Assembly: GCA_027032075.1 (NCBI GenBank)
Contig: JALVOC010000089.1
Coordinates: 1-64,000 of the forward strand
Origin: Chromatiales bacterium
GTDB lineage: Bacteria; Pseudomonadota; Gammaproteobacteria; UBA6429; Thiohalophilaceae
Length of the DNA: 64,000 nt
Reading direction: 5' to 3'
Shown: positions 43,964 to 50,629 of the stretch, in pieces
How positions within the stretch are numbered: the first letter of the stretch is position 1
Layout of the letters: each line of letters opens with the position of its first letter
The notes under the pieces: model-generated
Seen by the model: the letters and a program-made list of their open reading frames with translations, nothing else
Databases searched by the model: none
What the model was told of the DNA's origin: nothing
Translations under genes and position numbers: made by a program

Positions 43964-44956
43964 GTGCCGGTGAAAACCGAAACATGCAATAAAAAGCTGT
44001 CCGGACAGATGTTTGTCCGGGCGGTTTTGCTTTTAACGGTATTTCTTGCCATACAGGCGCATGCCCTGGAGATGCCGTCAGCACCGGGTCCGTCGTCATT
44101 TCCAGAAGCGCTTATCGAGGCCATCCGAAAATCAGGTGCCAAAGGCGTTATCTCGGCCTTCAGGGGGGATGCCCGGTTTCATGCCTCAGAACTTCAGCTT
44201 TCCTATTACACAAACACGGAAGGAAAACTGACAGGTGAATTTTTGATCGGGAATTTTACCGATGTTGCCAGAAGTTATACATTGGCCGTGCTGGTTGATT
44301 ATAAACAAAAGAAATTCATCACAGGCGGCAGAAGGGTCTTGTATCACAGGTTGAATGTACCGGCGTGGCGGCATGTGATCTTGCCGTTGGCAATAGATGA
44401 TATCGCCGATGGGGGGCATGATGTCGTTGTTCTGGCAATGGACAACAGGCAAAAAAAAGACACGATAGGCACAAACTTTCCGGTGCTCTATCACCGCTCG
44501 AACTTTTATGTAAAACGGAAAGACATGCCCGTTGTCCGCTATGAAAGATATAAAGAGGATGGCGGGGTTTTTCATGTGCCGCGGGTGGTTGTCAACAGCT
44601 CGGGCAGGGTTGCTGATTTTCAGGAGGGGCGTTCAGAAACCGGTGTGGCAGGCAAAAAAAATTATTTTGTGCATATAAATAACGAAACCGAAACCACCTC
44701 GAAATATGTCGTCCTTGCAATCAAGCCCGGAGCGGCTGCGCCGATCATGCAGCTTGAGGAAGGCATGCCGTTATTCATCGAGGTGGGCGCCGCACAGAGC
44801 GCCATGCTGCCATTGGCCGGCAAGTTAGTGAAAGCCGCTGAGCAGATCCATGTTGTTCTGTTTCGTGAGCCGTTTGTGCGGCTGGAAAAGAAACACGGGG
44901 AAATCAATGAGGTGCATTCGGAATTGTTGATATCCAAAGGATTTATTGTGAATTGA
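43964..44956 (+). CDS. Secreted protein of unknown function
   Basis: 330 residues from a GTG start, or 315 from the ATG at 44009, where the signal sequence begins (MFVRAVLLLTVFLAIQAHALE). The mature part is rich in beta-strand with features such as GEFLIGNFTDVARSYTLAVLVDYKQKKF and HVVLFREPFVRLEKKHGEIN. No metal or catalytic motif is visible. It is the middle gene of three exported proteins. Confidence 0.7.
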   Translation: MPVKTETCNKKLSGQMFVRAVLLLTVFLAIQAHALEMPSAPGPSSFPEALIEAIRKSGAKGVISAFRGDARFHASELQLSYYTNTEGKLTGEFLIGNFTDVARSYTLAVLVDYKQKKFITGGRRVLYHRLNVPAWRHVILPLAIDDIADGGHDVVVLAMDNRQKKDTIGTNFPVLYHRSNFYVKRKDMPVVRYERYKEDGGVFHVPRVVVNSSGRVADFQEGRSETGVAGKKNYFVHINNETETTSKYVVLAIKPGAAAPIMQLEEGMPLFIEVGAAQSAMLPLAGKLVKAAEQIHVVLFREPFVRLEKKHGEINEVHSELLISKGFIVN

Positions 44957-45049
44957 AGGCTTGGCGGTTGTCTTGTGACCGCCGATCAGGGGTGAGTGCT
45001 CCTTTTGGTTTTTTATGGTTTCGTTATACGCACAATAAGGGACAAGGCG

Positions 45050-45532
45050 ATGAGTTTTATTCAATATATTTTCATGCTGGTTCTCGCCAGCCTCATGGCG
45101 ACAGGGTTGTCGCTGGCCGGGGAAAACAGGACGACTATTGGAACAGGAGTGGGCCCCATGTACAACGGCCTGGGGTTGTCATACGGCCAGCAGGAAAAAC
45201 ACTTTTTAAAATATGCATCCCTGGGCTGTCTTGATATATCCGTCTCGGATTCGCGGGGTACCGAATATAATTGCGGGGTTGGCGGGGGATTCCTGAAAAG
45301 CGACATTTTCGACAATAAAAACAATAAGCATGGCATCGGCATGCATCTGGGCGCCACCTATAATCAGCGCCAGGGGCTGAACAAGGTCGAAGTTTTCGTG
45401 GCGCCTCAATATGTATATTTTTTCAACGGCATTGATGACAGCGGCTTGAATCTGGGTGTAAGTCTTCTCGCGGGGAAACGCGACGGGGAGACAGAAGTCG
45501 GAGCCGGCTTGCAAATAGGTTATCAGTTTTAA
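45050..45532 (+). CDS. Putative small outer-membrane beta-barrel protein
   Basis: 160 residues from the ATG at 45050 (AAGGGA upstream); an open extension begins at 44996. A signal peptide (MSFIQYIFMLVLASLMATGLSLAG) precedes alternating hydrophobic strands (GIGMHLGATYNQ, KVEVFVAPQYVYFF, LNLGVSLLAGKR, EVGAGLQIGYQF), and the protein ends with a C-terminal Phe, as is usual for outer-membrane barrels. The length suggests about eight strands. Function unknown. Last of the three exported proteins. Confidence 0.7.
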   Translation: MSFIQYIFMLVLASLMATGLSLAGENRTTIGTGVGPMYNGLGLSYGQQEKHFLKYASLGCLDISVSDSRGTEYNCGVGGGFLKSDIFDNKNNKHGIGMHLGATYNQRQGLNKVEVFVAPQYVYFFNGIDDSGLNLGVSLLAGKRDGETEVGAGLQIGYQF

Positions 45533-45705
45533 ATATATCGCGTAATAAGCTGGTATGTGTTTATGTAGTGTTTATGTAGGATGTGGTGAGCTTGCGAACC
45601 GCATCGATCGAAAAACATGGATGAATACAGCAGGGCAAAGGGCAATCTTTTTTCAGGCGGCATGTTTTCCACAATAGATGGCTTCGCAAACTTACCGTAT
45701 CCTGC

Positions 45706-45912
45706 CTAAATAAGTGTTCCGAATACCAGATCATTTAACATTATTGGCAGATTCTGGTTTCGCATCAGGACCAGAGGTCTTTTACATGACACGCTGTAAA
45801 TACCTCCCTGTACGCTCGACAGCCGCCTCCCTGCGGCTGACGGTCATGTAAAAGACCTCTGGTCCTGATGCTCCGTTTCCCCAGTGTATTGGTATTCGGA
45901 ACGCCTATTTAG
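45706..45912. mobile_element. Complete family 1 element (207 bp), palindromic and non-coding
   Basis: Begins CTAAATAAGTGTTCCGAATACCA and ends TGGTATTCGGAACGCCTATTTAG, nearly perfect terminal inverted repeats. The centre has a perfect 29-bp inverted repeat (45762-45790 with 45843-45871) and a small hairpin CAGCCGC/GCGGCTG (45820-45839). It encodes no protein. Its outer bases, CTA and TAG, are consistent with insertion at CTAG with TA duplication, as known for IS630/Tc1-type elements (inference). Other copies or fragments: 1-117, 10118-10206, 6605-6651, 37205-37256 and 47911-47965. Confidence 0.85.
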
Positions 45913-45999
45913 TCCTGGTGGGCATGCGCGCATAGCACAATATCGAAGCGGATAGACCGGATCCTTTTCGGGGATCCGTGTTTCAGCGGTATACCGGCA

Positions 46000-46566
46000 T
46001 CAACCCACGATATGATGCTTGCCGACGACATGCACGGTGCTTGCCTGGGGACCTTCGTCGCCGGTTTCTTCCGCAAATCTTACTTCGTCACCGATTTCCA
46101 GTGAGTCAAAATCGCCGTCCACGACACTGTTGCGGTGAAAATAAATTTCCCGCCCGTCTGCTGTCCTGATGCGGCCGAAATCCTCACCGCTGACAATCTC
46201 GGAGATCCAGCCATGGGGCGGAGCCTCGTGGCTTTTTACCTTGCCGCGCTGTTTTCTGGCGTAGTCCTGGAGTTGCCGCCGGGCGGCATCGAAAGCGTCG
46301 CGGATCGCCACATAGGCGTCTTCGTGTGCATGGTCTTTTGTCGGTGTGCGATTGACGACCAGTTCGTCGTCCGGCACGGTCAAATCAATTCTCACGTGAT
46401 AGAGTTTGCCCTTATGGTGATGGCTGTGTGGCGCTTCCACCATTACCCGGCAGGACATGATGCGATCATAGAATTTGTCCAGTTTGGCGGCTTTTTCGCG
46501 GATTGCCGTTTCCATCGCGTCGGAATGAGGAATACCGCGAAAAGTGATCTGTAGTGGCTGTTGCAT
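46000..46566 (-). CDS. HPF/RaiA ribosome-associated protein fused to a cold-shock domain
   Basis: 188 residues. Residues 1-115 match the HPF/RaiA family (LQITFRGIPHSDAMETAIREKAAKLDKFYDRIMSCRV; HVRIDLTVPDDELVVNR; DAYVAIRDAFDAARRQLQDY), which binds idle ribosomes near the decoding site. Residues 120-188 look like a cold-shock/S1-type RNA-binding domain (GWISEIVSGEDFGRIRTADGREIYFHRNSVVDGDFDSLEIGDEVRF). A role in ribosome hibernation or translation under stress is likely. It is a single gene. Confidence 0.9.
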   Translation of the reverse strand: MQQPLQITFRGIPHSDAMETAIREKAAKLDKFYDRIMSCRVMVEAPHSHHHKGKLYHVRIDLTVPDDELVVNRTPTKDHAHEDAYVAIRDAFDAARRQLQDYARKQRGKVKSHEAPPHGWISEIVSGEDFGRIRTADGREIYFHRNSVVDGDFDSLEIGDEVRFAEETGDEGPQASTVHVVGKHHIVG

Positions 46567-46663
46567 GGTTTTGCCCCCCGTTTTATTTCCTGGCTGTTAA
46601 TAACCGGTTTGCTGGCAGGCATTTCCCCTGTCGAATCTCCCCCTCTTCATAGCTAAATATCTG

Positions 46664-46766
46664 TGCGAAAAAGGTGTCCGCTTGAAAATTGATAAGCCGG
46701 TACCGGAGAACCGGCCCCCCGATTTATGAAAATCACCACCATCTAAATTGGACACCTTTTTCACTC
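46664..46766. mobile_element. Family 2 miniature inverted-repeat element
   Basis: AAAAAGGTGTCC (46668-46679) and GGACACCTTTTT (46750-46761) are perfect 12-bp terminal inverted repeats around an inner palindrome (CCGGTACCGGAGAACCGG). It has no coding capacity. A partial, rearranged copy lies at 3753-3830. Confidence 0.75.
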
Positions 46767-47244
46767 ATCTGTTTAGATAATAGTCCAGCCATGGAAAAAT
46801 TACTGCACCGGCGTCGACCACGGGGGCGGCGGGGCATGATCCCGATGCGCGGTTTTTGATGGCGCCATGCAGCAGTCCGAACAGGATAGGGGCGCGGAAG
46901 ATGGGATGGGTTTAGGAAAAAAGTCGTAAAACGGCTCGTTGTTTGCCAAACTTATGAGTATCGGTTTCACTCCAGGCGCTTGTCCCCCTCCCTTTGCGAG
47001 TCTCATTTTTTAAGCGGCTTTCGCTGAGCCGGGATCGCGGTTCACCATCTCCTTGCTGATAAAAACATTTGATAATGGCAGGTCAACCGCCACCGCAAAA
47101 CAACAGTGTATAAATATCTTTGCGTTACTTTAGAATGCCAGGCAATGCGGAAGAATAAAAAAATGCCGGACTTTTTTACAAAATATGACAAATTCCGGAA
47201 TAACGATATATACTTTGTTATTCAACCACATAATGGAAATACAC
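46767..47244. other. Intergenic stretch without a recognisable gene
   Basis: About 480 bases. Only short, low-quality open frames are present (for instance 68 codons on the minus strand at 46800-47006, proline-rich and without a ribosome site). The last 150 bases before the basic protein gene are AT-rich and may hold its promoter. Confidence 0.4.
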
Positions 47245-47712
47245 ATGCCTAAGAAATCCAAGAAGACTGTAGTAAAAAGCGCCTCACTCGGGAAGGTTAT
47301 CGATAATTCACTGGCAGCATTAAATACGGCGTACCATGATGGTGAAAAAGCCATCGAGGCCTTGTCAAAAATTGCAAAAAAACTGACTGCGGAAGGCAAG
47401 CGTTTAAGTAAAAAACGCGCCACCTTGTCCCGGCGCAAAAAAACCGTAATCGCGAAACTGAAGAAAACAAATGATGCGGTCACCCGGAAACTGCTTAAAA
47501 CGACCGAAAAGGAACTTGCCGCAATTAAAAAACTGGCAGCAAAATCCGCGGCTGCCAAATCGGCAAATTCCGAGGAGTTAAAAAACTTAAAAGCACATTC
47601 CAAACGTACCAAGGCTTATCTTGCAGTGCTTGAAAAAGCGGACAAAATCCTGAACAAGCCCAAGAAAAAGAGACGTAAGAAACGTAGTAAAAAGGTTGCA
47701 GCCCAGGCATAA
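47245..47712 (+). CDS. Lysine-rich basic protein (histone H1-like or coiled coil)
   Basis: 155 residues from the ATG at 47245 (47233 and 47185 are alternatives). It is dominated by Lys and Ala and is helical: LSKIAKKLTAEGKRLSKKRATLSRRKKTVIAKLKKTN, then KSAAAKSANSEELKNLKAHSKRT and a strongly basic tail (KKKRRKKRSKKVAAQA). Such composition is found in histone H1-like and other nucleoid-binding proteins and also in plain coiled coils. A hairpin (47732-47753) lies just after the stop. Confidence 0.65.
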   Translation: MPKKSKKTVVKSASLGKVIDNSLAALNTAYHDGEKAIEALSKIAKKLTAEGKRLSKKRATLSRRKKTVIAKLKKTNDAVTRKLLKTTEKELAAIKKLAAKSAAAKSANSEELKNLKAHSKRTKAYLAVLEKADKILNKPKKKRRKKRSKKVAAQA

Positions 47713-47731
47713 ACACAATTCATCGAACGAA

Positions 47732-47753
47732 AACGCCCCTTGATTGGGGCGTT
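47732..47753 (+). terminator. Possible terminator after the basic protein gene
   Basis: AACGCCCC-TTGATT-GGGGCGTT is an 8-bp perfect stem with a 6-base loop. The following bases are only partly T-rich, so it is a weak intrinsic terminator. Confidence 0.55.
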
Positions 47754-47910
47754 GTTGGATGTGCCGGAGATGAACTGTCCTCTTGCATGAATGCTTCGGC
47801 ATCATATCCATCACTCCACCCGGTTGGCCGGTTTCGTCATGGCCAGTCTGTCATGCTCTGGGCAAGGTAGCTGAGGGGGTATACTTTTATCACTGCTGTC
47901 CCCTTAACCC

Positions 47911-47965
47911 CCTGGCCCTGATGCTTCGTTACCTAAGTGTACTGGTATTCGGAACGCCTATTCAG
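47911..47965. repeat. Family 1 repeat end fragment
   Basis: GGCCCTGATGCTTCGTTACC followed by CTGGTATTCGGAACGCCTATT and CAG matches one arm and one terminus of family 1. It lies between the basic protein gene and the prophage left end. Confidence 0.75.
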
Positions 47966-48192
47966 CTCCTCCCTCATCCCGGCCTTTCCCCCGCAGGAAA
48001 AAAAGGGATGGCACCGATTGGCGGGCGAGGTATGTTTTCAATCTCATCGATTACCCTGCCACGCCGATGGGCCGGATTGACGAATGAAAGACAGGATGTT
48101 TGTCACTTTGCTTCTGTTAACGGGTTTCGGCATACGCCGTGTCTGTGGCGGGAGAAGAAGGTAGCGGCTGTTTGCTTCTGGTGGGTACTCCG

Positions 48193-48376
48193 TGTGACAC
48201 GACAGATGGTTTGCGAAACGGGAATAGACGGGAAGGGATGGGATTTGGTGGGAAAAAGCTAAAGGTGGCGGGAGGTTAGCGACGATCATGACGGTGAGGC
48301 ATGGAAAATGACGCGTCACCCGATTTGCGACAAATTACTATTTCTCATGATTTTACGCCACCTGTTTTGCGACAAA
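48193..48376 (+). mobile_element. Candidate left end of the Mu-like prophage with transposase-binding repeats
   Basis: Two imperfect direct repeats, CGTCACCCGATTTGCGACAAA (48314-48334) and CGCCACCTGTTTTGCGACAAA (48356-48376), lie 42 bases apart. A third, weaker match, GATGGTTTGCGAAACGG, is near 48205-48221. If the end is TG at 48193, the GCGAAA core lies at positions 21-26, where Mu has ACGAAA. Mu also has three left-end sites (L1, then L2 and L3 about 40 bases apart), and the segment GATGGGATTTGGTGGG recalls Mu's left end. The exact end cannot be fixed without the right end. Confidence 0.55.
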
Positions 48377-48443
48377 AATAAACGTTAAAACGGCCTTTAC
48401 ATTTTCTTGCAAGCCTATTTGTGAAGTTGAAAAATAACGGTAT

Positions 48444-49163
48444 TTACATCCTACGGCCGGTCCATACAACTCGGCCTATCACTTGAAGCTGGTCAGTTGC
48501 CTCTTTTGGAATTACTTGACGCTCATACGCCTGGTTATCACTTTTAATATAGATCGTGCCGTCAACCAGGCGCTGCAGGCGTTTAGCCAGCAGGTGATTG
48601 TTGATTGATAATACGTAGATGCCGTCTTCGGCGACGTCTTTCTGGCTGGTATCCACCAGCAATAAATCCCCATCCCGGATGGTGGGCTCCATTGAGTCGC
48701 CGCGCGCTGTCAGTGACACCAAGTTCTTGATATTAAAACCACTCTGAGCAAGCCAGTCACGACGAAATGCGATTTGGGACGTGACATCCTCCTCATCGAT
48801 GTGCGCACCGTGGCCGGCTGAGACCTCGACATCGTACAGCGGCACTAGGGCGAATTCACTGCTGATGTCATGTTCTGGAACCTTTTCAGGCCTCATAGGG
48901 CCTTCCCCGGTAGCGAGCCAATTTACTGAAACTTCAGCAGCTTTCGATAGAGCGACAAGTTTGCTGGTTGATGGATCGGAAACCCCATCCCTCCACTTTC
49001 GTACGACTGACTCAGAAACACCGGCCAACCGTGCGAGCTTAGATACACCACCGCACTCTTTTATTAGCAAATTTACTCGCTCTGACAGAGTTCCATGTAA
49101 ATCAGTGGAAGTTGGAACTCTTGTTCCATGTTCATTTGTTTGTTCCAAGTTTGCGTAACCCAT
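48444..49163 (-). CDS. Prophage repressor, XRE HTH with S24 peptidase domain
   Basis: 239 residues. An XRE-type HTH (GGVSKLARLAGVSESVVRKWRDGVSDPSTSKLVALSKAAEV, residues 38-78) is followed by a LexA/CI-type S24 domain with the cleavage pair A116-G117 (VEVSAGHG), catalytic S157 (GDSMEP) and K194 (LLAKRLQRL). It should repress the lytic genes and be inactivated by RecA-stimulated self-cleavage, so DNA damage may induce the phage. Mu itself uses a different repressor (c) without S24; many B3-like phages have this type. It is divergent from the Ner-like gene. Confidence 0.95.
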   Translation of the reverse strand: MGYANLEQTNEHGTRVPTSTDLHGTLSERVNLLIKECGGVSKLARLAGVSESVVRKWRDGVSDPSTSKLVALSKAAEVSVNWLATGEGPMRPEKVPEHDISSEFALVPLYDVEVSAGHGAHIDEEDVTSQIAFRRDWLAQSGFNIKNLVSLTARGDSMEPTIRDGDLLLVDTSQKDVAEDGIYVLSINNHLLAKRLQRLVDGTIYIKSDNQAYERQVIPKEATDQLQVIGRVVWTGRRM

Positions 49164-49233
49164 TGTTTGTTAAGTTGTTTTATTTATTTTCGGTACGGTC
49201 GTGCGATTCGTAAGACGGAACCGGAATATTGTG

Positions 49234-49263
49234 TTGACTAAACGCATGTTCGTGCGCTATGTT
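49234..49263 (+). promoter_or_regulatory. Candidate early promoter of the prophage
   Basis: TTGACT (49234-49239) and TATGTT (49258-49263) with an 18-base spacer form a credible sigma-70 promoter facing right, between the repressor and the Ner-like gene. TCGTGCG occurs twice, near 49199 and 49250, and may be part of repressor or Ner operators. If used, transcription would start near 49270, only a few bases before the ATG at 49274. Confidence 0.45.
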
Positions 49264-49273
49264 TATACCCGCT

Positions 49274-49618
49274 ATGAAAATTGACAACGCAACCCGACAG
49301 CTGCTCAAAGACCCCAAAAAGCGTCATGCCTGGGTGATCTACCAGCTCACCCTGCAGGGACGCTCCCTGGCTCAGGTAGCCGATGGTGCCGGCGTATCGC
49401 GCCAGTGCCTGTACCAGGTGTTCCGCCGCACCTATCCACGCATGGAACGGGTCGTGGCCGATGCGATAGGTCTGTCGCCGGCCGAACTGTGGCCCGAACG
49501 GTACGACGCCGACGGCCTACCCATTCGGCGCATGGGGCGCCCTAAAAAAGTCTCTTACCATGACAATGATAAGCGATCCCCCCGGCGCCGCAATGTAAAA
49601 GATTCGAGGGCGGCTTGA
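49274..49618 (+). CDS. Ner-like DNA-binding protein
   Basis: 114 residues from the ATG at 49274 (the frame is open from 49259, but that ATG overlaps the candidate -10). DNA-binding features are WVIYQLTLQGRSLAQVADGAGVSRQCLYQVFRRTYPRMERVVADAIGLSPAELWPERYD, which matches the Ner/SfsB family; the C-terminus is basic. Mu Ner represses early transcription and the repressor promoter. The next gene starts 2 bases after its stop. Confidence 0.85.
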   Translation: MKIDNATRQLLKDPKKRHAWVIYQLTLQGRSLAQVADGAGVSRQCLYQVFRRTYPRMERVVADAIGLSPAELWPERYDADGLPIRRMGRPKKVSYHDNDKRSPRRRNVKDSRAA

Positions 49619-49619
49619 C

Positions 49620-50057
49620 ATGGCTCGGAATCGTGACACACGCACGCTTGATATGTTTGAAATCCCGCAGCCTGCATGTGGGATTCCGGGCAGTATGGAC
49701 TACAGCATTGAGGTTTCCGCACTGGTCAGTGCCGCATTACGGGAATCACCTCTTGATCGCTACCAAGTAGCGGCAGACATGAGTCGCCTGAGCGGCCGGG
49801 AAATCAGCAAGCACATGCTTGATGCCTGGTCTGCCGAATCCCGCGAAAACCATAACATGCCTTTCTACCTTGCACCGGTGTTGGAAACCGCCCTTGAAAC
49901 CCACCTTTTTTCAAACTGGCTCGCCGACAAGCGTGGTGGTCGGCTGCTGGTCGGACGCGAGGCGCTAAATGCCGAGCTGGGGAAACAGGAGAAGTTGAAG
50001 GATGAGGCGGCGCGGAAGATCCGGGAGTTGAAGAGAATCATGGGAGAGCTGGGATGA
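49620..50057 (+). CDS. Prophage early protein of unknown function
   Basis: 145 residues, soluble and helical: SMDYSIEVSALVSAALRESPLDRYQVAADMSRLSGREISKHMLDAWSAESRE then FYLAPVLETALETHLFSNWLADKRGGRLLVG and a charged coiled C-terminus (EKLKDEAARKIRELKRIMGELG). Proteins of this type occur between ner and the transposase gene in B3-like phages. Function unknown. Its stop overlaps the next start in an ATGA arrangement. Confidence 0.8.
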   Translation: MARNRDTRTLDMFEIPQPACGIPGSMDYSIEVSALVSAALRESPLDRYQVAADMSRLSGREISKHMLDAWSAESRENHNMPFYLAPVLETALETHLFSNWLADKRGGRLLVGREALNAELGKQEKLKDEAARKIRELKRIMGELG

Positions 50058-50125
50058 TCATGTTTCCTTGGAACGAACGCGGCCTGACCGACACGGATTT
50101 GCTGGATCCGGAGGAAGAGCTGTGA
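50054..50125 (+). CDS. Very short possible prophage peptide
   Basis: 23 codons beginning MIMFPWNERGL and ending EEEL. Its ATG overlaps the preceding stop (ATGA) and its stop overlaps the next GTG start (GTGA), and the following gene is in another frame. The chain of overlaps suggests translational coupling, but a peptide this short may not be functional. Confidence 0.35.
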   Translation: MIMFPWNERGLTDTDLLDPEEEL

Positions 50126-50298
50126 CTGCTTTTCTGGTGTCAGAAGCCCTTCCTACATCGACGCTCAAGGTAATTCGTCGCGCCATCAATGACGCGATGC
50201 AAGATGGGGGTGGCTACGTTCAATTTCGAGAGCAATTACGGCAAGCGCTTGACGCCATGCCGACAGATCTGCCGAAACATGCCAGGAGGACATATTGA
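50122..50298 (+). CDS. Small prophage early protein
   Basis: 58 residues from a GTG start that overlaps the stop of the 23-codon frame; GGAGGAAGAG lies just upstream. Sequence VTAFLVSEALPTSTLKVIRRAINDAMQDGGGYVQFREQLRQALDAM is helical. Function unknown. Its 3' part is overlapped by a gene on the opposite strand. Confidence 0.5.
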   Translation: MTAFLVSEALPTSTLKVIRRAINDAMQDGGGYVQFREQLRQALDAMPTDLPKHARRTY

Positions 50299-50542
50299 TG
50301 GGATGCCCTGGCGTTCTTAGTTTTCGCATGAAGTCGAGAAGCAGCGACGCCGCAACGCGGCGGGCAGCAGGCCTGCAGTTGCCCCATTTTTTACTGAAAT
50401 CACCGGCCATCAGAAAGGCAACCGCTTCACCTTCTGCTTGCGCGTCTTCCGGCCGCATTATTCCAGGATTGTTTAGCCAAGGATGTGCTTTGTACAGCTC
50501 GTACATCAACTCAAACGCTTTTTCAGCATCAATCTCGATCAT
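50186..50542 (-). CDS. Leftward prophage protein inside the early region
   Basis: 118 residues from the ATG at 50542, which has AAGGA about 10 bases upstream. The composition is protein-like (MIEIDAEKAFELMYELYKAHPWLNNPGIMRPEDAQAEGEAVAFLMAGDFSKKWGNCRPAARRVAASLLLDFMRKL). It runs against the early operon, overlapping the small gene at 50122-50298 tail to tail. I recognise no family. It might be a gene expressed from the prophage state. Confidence 0.55.
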   Translation of the reverse strand: MIEIDAEKAFELMYELYKAHPWLNNPGIMRPEDAQAEGEAVAFLMAGDFSKKWGNCRPAARRVAASLLLDFMRKLRTPGHPINMSSWHVSADLSAWRQALAVIALEIERSHPHLASRH

Positions 50543-50629
50543 TGGGAACCATCCTTTGCAGGTTGGTGAGTTTGGCAACTATCAGCTTAGCAAAGGTATG
50601 GGTTCCCTCCCAAACTATGGGAGCGCGGC

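Noticed and set aside
47783-48262. 159-codon frame left of the prophage
   Set aside because: Runs through a repeat fragment and across the candidate prophage end; composition is not protein-like and no ribosome site was seen.
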